This document shows, piece by piece, positions 16,169 to 24,649 of a stretch of 37,822 nt of DNA. This DNA is from Oscillospiraceae bacterium (GTDB taxonomy: Bacteria; Bacillota; Clostridia; Oscillospirales; Oscillospiraceae): the NCBI GenBank assembly GCA_009781855.1, contig WQUY01000018.1, positions 1-37,822 of the forward strand. Direction: 5' to 3'. The translations under genes were made by a program, and so were the position numbers. Under the pieces are notes generated by a model. The model was not told the origin of the DNA. It saw only the letters and a program-made list of their open reading frames with translations, and did no database searches. Position 1 is the stretch's first letter. Every line of letters starts with the position of its first letter.

Positions 16169-17737
16169 ATGAAAATCAATAAAATAATGAGCATTGAAGC
16201 GGCGCTCGATTTGATAAAAGACGGAGATACGGTTGCGATTTCATCTGCAAGCATGGTTGGATATCCTGATTATATAGTCAAATGCTTAGAAGATAGATAT
16301 ATTGAAACAAAGCATCCGGCGGCGCTGACGCTTTATGCGGGTTGTGGGCACGGAAACCCCGTCGGATATGGGGCGGATGACAGATTTGCGCATCCGGGTT
16401 TTTTGAAGCGTACGGTTTGCACCCATCCCCAAGTGGTTCCGAAACTTGGCAAATTTATCGACTCCGGGGAAATTGAAGCCTATGCATTCCCGCAGGGCGT
16501 TGTCAACCACTTGTACAGGTGCAGTGCAGCAAAGCAGCCGGGTCTTTTAACAAAAATAGGCATCGGAACATATTGTGACCCGCGTCAAGATGGCGGTAAG
16601 CTGAACAGTGCAACAACAGAAAATCTTGTTGAAGTTATGGTTGTTGACGGTGAAGAATATTTGTTTTACAAAAGCAAGCCCATAGATGTTGCGATTTTGA
16701 GGGGTACAACTGCCGATGAGCGGGGCAATATCACCATTGAGCATGAATCACTTAAACTGGAGATTCTTGAAATAGCGCTTGCAGCAAAATCATCCGGCGG
16801 TAAGGTCATAGTTCAGGCAAAAAGAACGGCTGCCGAAGGTTCGCTCAATGCAAAGGATGTTGTTGTTCCCGGAGAGCTTGTAGATGCTGTTGTGGTCTGT
16901 GAAGACGTGGAGCAATACCACCGCCAAACAGCCGGGACAGTGTATAGCCCATATATGAGCGGTGAGCTGAAGTGCCCGGCAGGAGCAGTGTCTGTACCCA
17001 AGGAAGTTTTGGAAGCTGATGATATTGTATGCCGCAGGGCGGTATCTGAAATATACCGTGATGCGGTGATTAATGTAGGCGTAGGCATCGGTGTTGGTGT
17101 CGGTGCTGTAGCTGATGTTGAAGGAATCATAAATGATGTGACATTCACACTGGAGCTTGGGGTTTTTGGAGGCACACCGCAGGCGATGCCGGATTTTGGC
17201 GCGGCAATCAATGCCACCTCATACCTTTCACACCCATCCATGTTTGATTATTACCACAGCGGTGGGCTTGATATTGCGTTTCTGGGGGCTGCGCAAATAG
17301 ATGCTGAGGGCAACGTAAATGTCAGCCGTTTCGGTGGGCGTGCCGCAGGGCAAGGGGGCTTTATCGATATAAGCCAAACGGCCAAAAAAGTTGTGTTTTG
17401 TACATACTTTAAAGCAAAAGGTTTTGAATCCTCGATTAGTGACGGAAAGCTTAACATCACAAACGAGGGCAAAGTGCCCAAATTTGTCGAGAAAGTTGAT
17501 CAAATAACATTTTGCGGAAAGCGCTCCAGAGCAAAGGGGCAAGAGGTGGTTATCTGCACTGAGCGATGTGTTTTTGAGCTTGTAGAACAGGGAGTTATGT
17601 TGACCGAAATCGCACCGGGCATAGATCTTGAAAAAGACATTTTAGCAAATATGGGATTTAAGCCCATCATAAGCAAAGCGCTGAAAGTAATGGATCAAAG
17701 AATCTTTATACCGGGACGCATGGGTTGCTTTGATTAA
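16169..17737 (+). CDS. Family I CoA-transferase (acetate/propionate CoA-transferase-like)
   Basis: The 522-residue protein has both halves of the family I CoA-transferases in one chain. The first half is MSIEAALDLIKDGDTVAISS to GTTADERGNI. The second half has the active-site glutamate in TLELGVFGG (E329), the residue that forms the glutamyl-CoA intermediate in propionate CoA-transferase. The GGFIDISQTAKKVVFCTYF segment is also characteristic. The expected job is to move CoA from acetyl-CoA or another acyl-CoA onto a carboxylic acid, here presumably the substrate of the reductase encoded next to it. CGGAGGG lies before ATG 16169, and the gene follows the second activator after 33 bases, so it belongs to the same operon. 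Acceptor specificity is not readable. Confidence 0.9.
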   Translation: MKINKIMSIEAALDLIKDGDTVAISSASMVGYPDYIVKCLEDRYIETKHPAALTLYAGCGHGNPVGYGADDRFAHPGFLKRTVCTHPQVVPKLGKFIDSGEIEAYAFPQGVVNHLYRCSAAKQPGLLTKIGIGTYCDPRQDGGKLNSATTENLVEVMVVDGEEYLFYKSKPIDVAILRGTTADERGNITIEHESLKLEILEIALAAKSSGGKVIVQAKRTAAEGSLNAKDVVVPGELVDAVVVCEDVEQYHRQTAGTVYSPYMSGELKCPAGAVSVPKEVLEADDIVCRRAVSEIYRDAVINVGVGIGVGVGAVADVEGIINDVTFTLELGVFGGTPQAMPDFGAAINATSYLSHPSMFDYYHSGGLDIAFLGAAQIDAEGNVNVSRFGGRAAGQGGFIDISQTAKKVVFCTYFKAKGFESSISDGKLNITNEGKVPKFVEKVDQITFCGKRSRAKGQEVVICTERCVFELVEQGVMLTEIAPGIDLEKDILANMGFKPIISKALKVMDQRIFIPGRMGCFD

Positions 17738-17769
17738 ATAGACATCAAAAACTTGGGGAGACAGTTGAG

Positions 17770-19752
17770 ATGGAATATAGAAAATATATTGCTGATAAAC
17801 TGCCAATGAAGTGGCCGTACCCAATTGCATACGACAAAGAAACAAGGGAAAACTGTGATGTCTTGATTATAGGTGGGGGGCTTGCAGGTGCGTTTGCAGC
17901 CATAACTGCTGCAAAAAGAGGTGCGCGTGTTGTTGTTCTTGACAAAGGAGCAATAGTCCGCAGCGGTGCTGCCGGTGTTGGGATAGACCACTGGGGAGGA
18001 GTGCATACAGCGCCGGGTTCAAAATACGCACCGGACGAAGTGATTAGAGCGCCATCCAGAGACAATTATGCTCCGGGTCATACCAAGTATATTGCGATAA
18101 AAGAAGCGTATGATGCGCTGCTGGAACTAGAAGAGTACGGCCTGAAAATCCGCGATGAAGATGATGAATTTCTGGGAGCGCCATTTCGTGATGACGAAAC
18201 GAAGCTCATGTTTGCATACGACTATGAAAGCAAGCATACAATACGCATCCCCGGCGGGGAACAAATAAAGGTTGTATTATATAACCAAATGAAACGCCTG
18301 GGTATCAAGATGTATGACAGGGTACATACCACTTCGCTCCTCACAAAAGACGCAGCAAGAGGTGCGCGTGTGGTTGGGGCGACCGGTGTAAACATCAGAA
18401 CCGGTGAGTTCTATGTGATGAGCGCAAAAACAACAATACTCTCCACAGGTTGTCCGCTCAGACTATGGGAATTTGCGACAGAACTGGTAGGCTCGAATGC
18501 GCATCACGATGACCCAAACTGCGCAGGCGACGGAAATGTCCTGGCATGGCGTGCCGGAGCGCAACTGATGATGATGGATAAAAGCCATTCAAGTTCCGGA
18601 GGGCGCAGATACCCGGCATATATGACAGCAAATGCCGACAACACGTGGAGACCATGCACAATAGTGGATGCCGATGGAAAAGAAATCCCATGGCAGAATC
18701 GTGATGGAGTTATTTGCGAGACATTTGACGATAGAAATAAGCTTGCTTCTGGGCAAAAGATGATGGCAAGCGGTGGCCAGAGATCACCATATGAACTGCG
18801 TACACCCACTATTATTTACGATTTGAAAGAGCGTATAGAGTCTGGTGAGTACAAACTTCCGTTTTATGCGGATATGACGCAAATGCCTGATGATGAGCGG
18901 CGTGTTCTGTTTGGTGTTATGCTTGGGAACGAAGGAAAGACCAGAGTTCCGGTTTTAGAAACGTTGCAAAATGCAGGATTCGACCCGGAGCAAGATATGC
19001 TTCAGGCCAATGTTCTGCCTCCTCAATATATGGGCACCGATGAGCCTTGGTGGGATGTGAAATCCCCCGGCATAGGAGGACACAATATACGTGACACGGC
19101 GTTTATAGGATATGGCGGTCTTGTAGTTGACTGGAACATGAGATGTTCGCTGGAGGGACTATATGCTGCCGGAAACCAAGTGGCAGGCGTGACAGGAGCA
19201 CCCTCTGCTGCTGCGACAGGCAGATATGCAGCACGCAACGCAGTGGAATATGCAAAGACGGCAGAGCAGTTCCCTGTGTCGGAAGCGCAAGTGGCCTATG
19301 AAAAACAAAGGGTATTGTCTTTTGTGAATCGGGATAAGGGCTATGGCTGGAAAGAAGTTCAGTTGGGACTTTGCAGAATAATGCAGGATTACTGTGGGGA
19401 CTACAGAAGCAAAGAAGTCATGGAAATGGGTCTGTGGTGGTTAAATTCCATTCGTGAAAACGAATTGGCAAACACCGTGGCATCCAATCCCCACGACTTA
19501 GGAAAAGTATTAGATGTTGATACCAGGCTGGCAATTGGCGAAATTATGTTGCATCAGTCTCTGAGCCGTGAATTTTCAAGCAAATCCATGGGTGTTGTCA
19601 GACTTGATTTCCCAAAAGACGGCGATGATTGCGGATACTACCAAACACTCAATCTCAAAGGTGACGAAATCGAAGTGGGCAAGCTGCCTTTTAACTACTG
19701 GCTGGAAAATGGAGATTACAACGAAGCCTACGAAAAAAACTGTTGCTTGTAA
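17770..19752 (+). CDS. FAD-dependent oxidoreductase, fumarate-reductase/AprA-like flavoprotein
   Basis: The 660-residue protein has a dinucleotide-binding motif GGGLAGAFAA at 35-44, ending with D58 (VVVLDKG). The flavin-contact stretch AIVRSGAAGVGIDHWGG follows, then the ATGR-type motif ILSTGCP, and GLYAAGNQVAGVTGAPSAAATGRYA as the second FAD-binding element. Architecture and a long C-terminal helical domain with a tail ending in NYWLENGDYNEAYEK place it near succinate dehydrogenase/fumarate reductase and adenylylsulfate reductase alpha (AprA). No signal peptide is present, so it is cytoplasmic. The ferredoxin gene 10 bases downstream is its likely electron partner, as AprB is for AprA. Sulfate reduction is not implied, since no other genes of that pathway are present. 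A role in reducing an enoyl or keto intermediate, or feeding the activator, is inferred. Confidence 0.83.
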   Translation: MEYRKYIADKLPMKWPYPIAYDKETRENCDVLIIGGGLAGAFAAITAAKRGARVVVLDKGAIVRSGAAGVGIDHWGGVHTAPGSKYAPDEVIRAPSRDNYAPGHTKYIAIKEAYDALLELEEYGLKIRDEDDEFLGAPFRDDETKLMFAYDYESKHTIRIPGGEQIKVVLYNQMKRLGIKMYDRVHTTSLLTKDAARGARVVGATGVNIRTGEFYVMSAKTTILSTGCPLRLWEFATELVGSNAHHDDPNCAGDGNVLAWRAGAQLMMMDKSHSSSGGRRYPAYMTANADNTWRPCTIVDADGKEIPWQNRDGVICETFDDRNKLASGQKMMASGGQRSPYELRTPTIIYDLKERIESGEYKLPFYADMTQMPDDERRVLFGVMLGNEGKTRVPVLETLQNAGFDPEQDMLQANVLPPQYMGTDEPWWDVKSPGIGGHNIRDTAFIGYGGLVVDWNMRCSLEGLYAAGNQVAGVTGAPSAAATGRYAARNAVEYAKTAEQFPVSEAQVAYEKQRVLSFVNRDKGYGWKEVQLGLCRIMQDYCGDYRSKEVMEMGLWWLNSIRENELANTVASNPHDLGKVLDVDTRLAIGEIMLHQSLSREFSSKSMGVVRLDFPKDGDDCGYYQTLNLKGDEIEVGKLPFNYWLENGDYNEAYEKNCCL

Positions 19753-19762
19753 AGGAGTCATG

Positions 19763-20077
19763 ATGCTTATGGGTAATGCGTATTTTTTGCCGAGCCCGGC
19801 AGCGCCGAATGAGTGCGTGACATTCGATGAAAGCAAATGCATTGGCTGCAATATATGCGTAGATGTTTGTCGCTGTGATGTGATGCTCCCGAATCCGCAG
19901 TGTGGAAAACCGCCAATCGTTACATATCCGGACGAATGCTGGTTTTGCGGCGCATGTGTCTCAGATTGTCCGATAGAAGGTGCAAATAGACTCAACCACC
20001 CGATAAACCAGCGCATAACATGGAAAAGAAAAGCTACCGGAGAAATATTCAGAGTCAAATACTGTTATATGAAATAA
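19763..20077 (+). CDS. Two-cluster [4Fe-4S] ferredoxin-type subunit (AprB-like)
   Basis: Start placed at ATG 19763, with AAAGGAG 5 bases upstream; ATG codons at 19760 and 19769 in the same frame are alternatives. The 104-residue protein carries two CxxCxxCxxxC motifs: C26-C29-C32-C36 and C59-C62-C65-C69P. A Pro/Asn-rich spacer separates them, with extra cysteines C38 and C47, and a basic C-terminal tail follows (ITWKRKATGEIFRVKY). Size and layout resemble the small iron-sulfur subunit partnering AprA-type flavoproteins. It is last in the plus-strand operon and converges with the PucR-type regulator gene, leaving 19 bases with no visible terminator. Confidence 0.87.
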   Translation: MLMGNAYFLPSPAAPNECVTFDESKCIGCNICVDVCRCDVMLPNPQCGKPPIVTYPDECWFCGACVSDCPIEGANRLNHPINQRITWKRKATGEIFRVKYCYMK

Positions 20078-20096
20078 AATACAGCAAAAGAATAGA

Positions 20097-21656
20097 CTAT
20101 TTGAAGAGCGTTCGCACAATAATACAGGATAACAGAATGCCCAATCGCTCATCAGGATCATTTAAATCCATTTCAACAATTTTTTCTATGCATTTTAGCC
20201 TATAGGTCATTGTGTTTTTGTGAATATACAATTGAGATGCGGTTTTGATTAGAGAATTGTTGTTCATCAGATAAGCTTCGAGTGTAGATAAAAAAGTTGT
20301 TCCATTTGTGACATCGTAGTTATTAAGACGGACAACAGCGCTGTTGCAAACAGTTTTTATGGGAAACACAGAGTCTAGAGTGTTTATGATATGTGCAGGC
20401 ATAATATCTCTATAGTAACGTATGCGCTTTTCGTTCGGCCCCTGTTTTATCGGCAAAACAGTCAAATCAAAATGGCTGGCAAGTTGTGAGAACTCGCAAA
20501 ACAAATTGCCGATGCTACAAAAACCATTATCAAGCTCCAACTGCTGCTCAATAAGTTCAAGTTGATGGTCAGTGATTTTGCAAGCTTCTCCGTGAAGCAA
20601 AAAAACAATGAGGTCATTATAATTGAGTGCGATGCAATCAAAATAGGATGTTGCGAAAATACGCTCATAATTATACAAATAATGACTTACATTATGACAT
20701 TCAGGAGGCAGTGAGACCAGCATAAGCCTATAATCATCGTCCGAACTCCACCGCAGCTGAGCAAGCACATCCTTTGCAGTGTTAAACATATTTCTACCAT
20801 TTTTTCTTGCAAGGTGCAGTGCAGTTGTGAGCGCATTTCTGGCATTGTTGCGCACATTCAGTGATGAATTATACCTTCTGGTTATTACCGGTGAAATGAG
20901 GTCGGCAATATAATCAACAAGCCAGTGCTGATTTGAAGTAAGGCTCTTATTAACACCCATTACAATCAGTGAAGCAAAACGCAAATCCCCATAATCAAAT
21001 GCCGTGACAAAATGCGGCTCAAAGTTATTCACTGATTCATGAAAAGTAGATTTAGGATATTTTTCAGGATTTTTAGGCAGAATTTTAGCTTTTTCCCTCG
21101 GATTCCGTTCAAAAGCAATTCGATTTTGTGTCTGAACTTCATTCCAAAAGACATTTGATTCAGGCGGCACAAAATTATCGCTGTGATCCAGCAGCAGGAA
21201 ACCAGAACTATATGAATTAAAGAGCATGATACAACCTTCAAAAAATTCGGCACAGCAATTCAAAATAGTTCGAGTAGATGCGTCGCCCAGCATGACGTTA
21301 AGCAGCTCATGTTCAAATGCTTCGAATTTACGGAAAACCAGCTGAAGTGCGTTTAAAACAATCAGCATATCCGCACAATCAGGAAAAATGATTCCTGAAA
21401 TATCATGCTTTTTAAAGAAGTCACGGGCTTTTTCGCCCCCACCTATACAGGAGACAAACCGTGGAAGCGACACCTTAATACCAGAAAGCGTTTTCCATGA
21501 TGTCACATAAAGAATATCCTCATCAAATTTACTGCCTGTAAAAAGAGGAACAGCGCAGCCTAGTGACATTATAGCATCCGGCTCTCCGATAAGAGCCTCA
21601 TGCTGAACAAAACCTGTTGGTAATGAATCTATTAAAAGTCCCAGATTCAGCTTCAT
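20097..21656 (-). CDS. PucR/CdaR-type transcriptional regulator
   Basis: The 519-residue protein ends with a PucR C-terminal helix-turn-helix: TFLSTLEAYLMNNNSLIKTA then SQLYIHKNTMTYRLKCIEKI. The N-terminal part (about 1-150) resembles a ligand-sensing region of purine-catabolism-type regulators, and the middle (about 230-400) a GGDEF-like/CdaR central region. PucR-family proteins usually activate catabolic operons on binding a substrate or intermediate. ATG 21656 has GGAGGG 8 bases upstream. The gene is placed between the reductase operon (convergent) and the ABC importer operon (divergent), so it probably controls one or both. Its own promoter overlaps an inverted repeat, suggesting autoregulation. 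Confidence 0.85.
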   Translation of the reverse strand: MKLNLGLLIDSLPTGFVQHEALIGEPDAIMSLGCAVPLFTGSKFDEDILYVTSWKTLSGIKVSLPRFVSCIGGGEKARDFFKKHDISGIIFPDCADMLIVLNALQLVFRKFEAFEHELLNVMLGDASTRTILNCCAEFFEGCIMLFNSYSSGFLLLDHSDNFVPPESNVFWNEVQTQNRIAFERNPREKAKILPKNPEKYPKSTFHESVNNFEPHFVTAFDYGDLRFASLIVMGVNKSLTSNQHWLVDYIADLISPVITRRYNSSLNVRNNARNALTTALHLARKNGRNMFNTAKDVLAQLRWSSDDDYRLMLVSLPPECHNVSHYLYNYERIFATSYFDCIALNYNDLIVFLLHGEACKITDHQLELIEQQLELDNGFCSIGNLFCEFSQLASHFDLTVLPIKQGPNEKRIRYYRDIMPAHIINTLDSVFPIKTVCNSAVVRLNNYDVTNGTTFLSTLEAYLMNNNSLIKTASQLYIHKNTMTYRLKCIEKIVEMDLNDPDERLGILLSCIIVRTLFK

Positions 21657-21724
21657 ACTAGCCGCCCTCCAACATTTGAAAGTGTCGTTGATGCAAGCGC
21701 TTGGTTTTTGAAATTACAGCAATT

Positions 21725-21753
21725 AATCTACCATATTATTTGAGTTTTATCAA
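21725..21753 (-). promoter_or_regulatory. Predicted promoter of the PucR-type gene
   Basis: Minus strand: TTGATA (21753-21748), 17-base spacer, TAGATT (21730-21725). Transcription would begin near 21718, about 60 bases before the ATG at 21656. Confidence 0.55.
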
Positions 21754-21755
21754 AT
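21738..21755. promoter_or_regulatory. Inverted repeat overlapping the regulator promoter, candidate operator
   Basis: ATTTGA-N6-TCAAAT is a perfect 6-bp inverted repeat that covers the -35 box of the minus-strand regulator promoter. It lies about 120 bases upstream of the substrate-binding-protein gene. It is AT-rich, so chance occurrence is not excluded. Confidence 0.4.
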
Positions 21756-21826
21756 CATTACTAAAAGTGTTTAGAAAGCAAGGGGGAAACGATATGATTT
21801 AGGCAAGACAATCAAACTTTAAAAAG

Positions 21827-21856
21827 TTGAGCAAACAGCACATGTTTAATTATAAA
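21827..21856 (+). promoter_or_regulatory. Possible promoter of the ABC importer operon
   Basis: TTGAGC (21827-21832) and TATAAA (21851-21856) are 18 bases apart; a shifted TTATAA gives 17. The predicted leader would be only about 12 bases, with the GGAGG site at its very 5' end, so the real start may lie further upstream. Confidence 0.35.
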
Positions 21857-21873
21857 AATTTGGAGGATTAAAA

Positions 21874-23535
21874 ATGAAAAACAGAAGAATGATCGCACTA
21901 CTTATCTCCCTGGTTTTATGCCTTGCGTTGATAGCGGCGTGTACCCCTGCGGGCACAGGAACTCCGGGTGACGGCGGGCAAACCGGTGGAACACAAGGCA
22001 CACAGCCTCCGCAAGCACAACCCCCTGCACCTCAGCCCGGCCCTGAGACCGGTGGCATTACACCGCCCGACCCGAATGCAAGATACGGTGGCGTGATGAG
22101 ACTCGTAACAACTGCTGAAGGCGCTGGCCCTATAGGTCTTCCGTGGGACATCGCAGCAAATGACGTTTGGTTTGCCGCCCCTGCTATGGAAACGCTTTTC
22201 AGAGAATATGCTGACGGCACTATAGTGCCGCTACTTGCAGAAGACTGGGAGCTCGATCACGACAGGAATATTCTAGTGATACATGTCAGGCCGAATGTGT
22301 ACTTCCATGATGGCACGAGAATGAATGCCGAAGTTGCAAAATGGAACCTCGACATGATCAATGAAGAAGGCACCCCTGCACTTACCTACGGCCCTATTGA
22401 AGTAATCAGTGAATATGTACTCGAAGTGTATATTCCTGGCGGGTTTGCAAATGCGACTGTTGCAGCCTTTGCACAAACAGGCTTTAGAATGATCTCCATG
22501 GAGAACTTTGTGAATAATGGCAGAGACCACGCTGCAAACAATCCTGTTGGAACAGGCCCGTTTATCATCACTGAGTACGTAACAGGGTCTCATATGAGAT
22601 CGGTTCGCAACGACAATTATTGGCAGCCCGGACTACCATACCTTGATGGTGTGGAATACTACATCATGGGTGATGTTATGACCCAGACACTGGCGCTTCA
22701 ATCACCTCATGGCCCCGGCTCAATTGACTCGCTGAGAACACATAACACAGAGCAAGTCCGTAGTTTTGTAGATAGAGGATATCAGCCAATATGGGTTCAA
22801 TCGCTTACACATATACTGGTTCCAAGCAGCGACAACCCAGACTCACCGTTCTACAGAAATCCATATCTGGGCAGGGCGATATCTGCCGCAATCGATCGCG
22901 ATGCGATTATAGCTGCTCAGGGACATGGTGTTTGGGGTGCGCTGTATCAACTTGCAACACCAGCACGTATCCCGCATATCCCGGAATCAGTTGACCCGAA
23001 CTATGGCACACCACGCTTTGATCCTGATTATGCCAGAGAGCTTCTTGCCAGAGGTGGATTCCCGGACGGCTTTGACACCACACTGATATTGCAGCCCGGT
23101 GCAACCAGCAGAGATGCAATAGTAGCAATGCAGAGTATGTTAGCTGACGTTGGAATAAATGCATCGCTGGAATTCCCGGAAACAGGCGGCTGGACAACAT
23201 TCCGTTCCGGTGGCTGGGATGGTTTGATTGCGACGAACGTCATAAACCACGTTTATTTTGAAAACACCTTGCTCAACATGTTCAGCAGAGGTCCGGACTT
23301 CTACCACTCATTCTACACCTCAGACGAACTGGAAGCGCTGATTCAGGGAAGCATGATTTTTGGCGACAACCTTGAACAAATGCGTGCAGCCAACGCTTAC
23401 ATGCATGACAATGGCCTGATTGTTCCGATGTGGGTTACAAACTCAGCAACAATTGTACGCCCCGGCATTCATGGTCTGCCAACAAGAAATCAATTCATCT
23501 GGCACGCCTATGTATGGTTTGAGTGGGAAGACTAA
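21874..23535 (+). CDS. ABC transporter substrate-binding lipoprotein (SBP family 5)
   Basis: The 553-residue product begins with a lipoprotein signal peptide ending in the lipobox LIAAC (C23). A Gly/Thr/Pro/Gln-rich flexible linker to about residue 68 follows, then a family 5 solute-binding fold (oligopeptide, dipeptide, nickel or glycoside type). Hallmarks are LAEDWELDHDRNILVIHVRP, FHDGTRMNAEVAKWNLDMI and NPVGTGPFIITEYV. TTTGGAGG precedes ATG 21874. It is the first gene of a complete five-gene importer and should capture the ligand outside the membrane. The ligand cannot be told from sequence; family members take peptides, opines, sugars, bile acids and other compounds. Confidence 0.93.
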   Translation: MKNRRMIALLISLVLCLALIAACTPAGTGTPGDGGQTGGTQGTQPPQAQPPAPQPGPETGGITPPDPNARYGGVMRLVTTAEGAGPIGLPWDIAANDVWFAAPAMETLFREYADGTIVPLLAEDWELDHDRNILVIHVRPNVYFHDGTRMNAEVAKWNLDMINEEGTPALTYGPIEVISEYVLEVYIPGGFANATVAAFAQTGFRMISMENFVNNGRDHAANNPVGTGPFIITEYVTGSHMRSVRNDNYWQPGLPYLDGVEYYIMGDVMTQTLALQSPHGPGSIDSLRTHNTEQVRSFVDRGYQPIWVQSLTHILVPSSDNPDSPFYRNPYLGRAISAAIDRDAIIAAQGHGVWGALYQLATPARIPHIPESVDPNYGTPRFDPDYARELLARGGFPDGFDTTLILQPGATSRDAIVAMQSMLADVGINASLEFPETGGWTTFRSGGWDGLIATNVINHVYFENTLLNMFSRGPDFYHSFYTSDELEALIQGSMIFGDNLEQMRAANAYMHDNGLIVPMWVTNSATIVRPGIHGLPTRNQFIWHAYVWFEWED

Positions 23536-23565
23536 ATACAACTATCACGGCATAAATGGCATTGC

Positions 23566-23598
23566 CGATGTACTGCTCACCTTGTGGGCAGTACATCG
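23566..23598 (+). other. Intercistronic 15-bp stem-loop after the binding-protein gene
   Basis: Positions 23566-23580 pair with 23584-23598 (15 pairs, one G-U) with a 3-base loop and no T-run after it. It lies between the binding-protein gene and the first permease gene. Such stems often protect the upstream mRNA so that the binding protein is made in excess over the membrane parts; this role is inferred. Confidence 0.65.
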
Positions 23599-23663
23599 CA
23601 AATAAAAAGTGTTGGACTGGCGGCAAAAAACGCTTTATGATTAACACTATTTAGGAGGGCTTG

Positions 23664-24635
23664 ATGACAAATTATATTATCCGGCGGCTGTTCTCATGTG
23701 TTCTGCTGGTGATTTTGGTCAGCATGGTTATATTTATGCTGATACGTATGTTGCCGGGAGACCCAATCGATTTGCTTCTGCCTCGTGAGGACATGATTGG
23801 TTTAACAGCGGAACAACTGCAAGCGCATATGGATGCCCTCAGGGCTGAGCACGGCCTAGACCGTCCACTACCGATACAATTCGGATATTGGTTTATCAAT
23901 ATGCTGCAAGGTGACTTTGGAAGGTCGATTGTCCGCGGGTTTGAAGTTGGGCCTGAACTTGCAAACCGAATGGCCGTGACACTATTTCTCGGCTCGCTGG
24001 CATTTATATTCAGTATAGTCTTTGGAATATTGCTCGGAACGATAAGTGCAATAAGGCGCGGCAAGTGGGTTGATACGGTTGCAACGGCTATCGCAAATAT
24101 TGGAATCACAGCGCCGGCGTTTCTCATAGCCATTTTATTGATTTATGTCTTTGGATTCAGGCTGAGGCTGCTTCCGATATTCGGCTATCATCTTCCCTGG
24201 AGGGGCGATTTTGTACAGAGTATAAGACAGACAATACTTCCGGTGTTTGTTCTGGCCTTGAGTCCTATGGCGTTGACCGCCAGACAGACGCGATCCAGTG
24301 TTCTTGATGTGCTCAATCAGGATCATGTAAGAACAGCTTGGGCAAAGGGCGGCAGAGAGCGGGCAGTTATATTTCGCCATGTGCTGAAAAATGCGCTAAC
24401 ACCCGTAATCACACTTCAAGGAAACAACGTTAGGCTGATTTTCGGCGGTTCGGCAATCATTGAGTCGATTTTCGTCATACCGGGTGTAGGCAGGCTATTG
24501 GTTGATTCAATGCTGTCGGCTGACTATCCTGTTGTGCAAGCAATAGCCGTAGTGTTGACGCTTATAACAGTTATAGCAAACTTAATTGTTGACCTGCTGT
24601 ATGGTTGGGTTGACCCACGTATTCAATACTCTTAG
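23664..24635 (+). CDS. ABC importer permease, DppB/OppB type
   Basis: The 323-residue membrane protein starts with the family N-terminus YIIRRLFSCVLLVILVSMVI and the LPGDP motif. It has six predicted membrane segments and the cytoplasmic EAA-type loop AWAKGGRERAVIFRHVLKNA that contacts the ATPases. ATG 23664 is preferred to the TTG three bases earlier because AGGAGGG then has workable spacing. It ends with the typical DLLYGWVDPRIQYS. It forms the translocation channel with the next gene product. Confidence 0.93.
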   Translation: MTNYIIRRLFSCVLLVILVSMVIFMLIRMLPGDPIDLLLPREDMIGLTAEQLQAHMDALRAEHGLDRPLPIQFGYWFINMLQGDFGRSIVRGFEVGPELANRMAVTLFLGSLAFIFSIVFGILLGTISAIRRGKWVDTVATAIANIGITAPAFLIAILLIYVFGFRLRLLPIFGYHLPWRGDFVQSIRQTILPVFVLALSPMALTARQTRSSVLDVLNQDHVRTAWAKGGRERAVIFRHVLKNALTPVITLQGNNVRLIFGGSAIIESIFVIPGVGRLLVDSMLSADYPVVQAIAVVLTLITVIANLIVDLLYGWVDPRIQYS

Positions 24636-24649
24636 AAAGGAGGCGGAGC

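Noticed and set aside
15229-16254. 341-codon minus-strand frame
   Set aside because: Ser/Pro/Ala-rich mirror of the second activator gene; the plus frame has clear family motifs.
17770-20077. Dissimilatory sulfate reduction (aprAB)
   Set aside because: Only the fold and subunit layout agree; no sat, dsr or qmo genes are present and the context is CoA-thioester chemistry.
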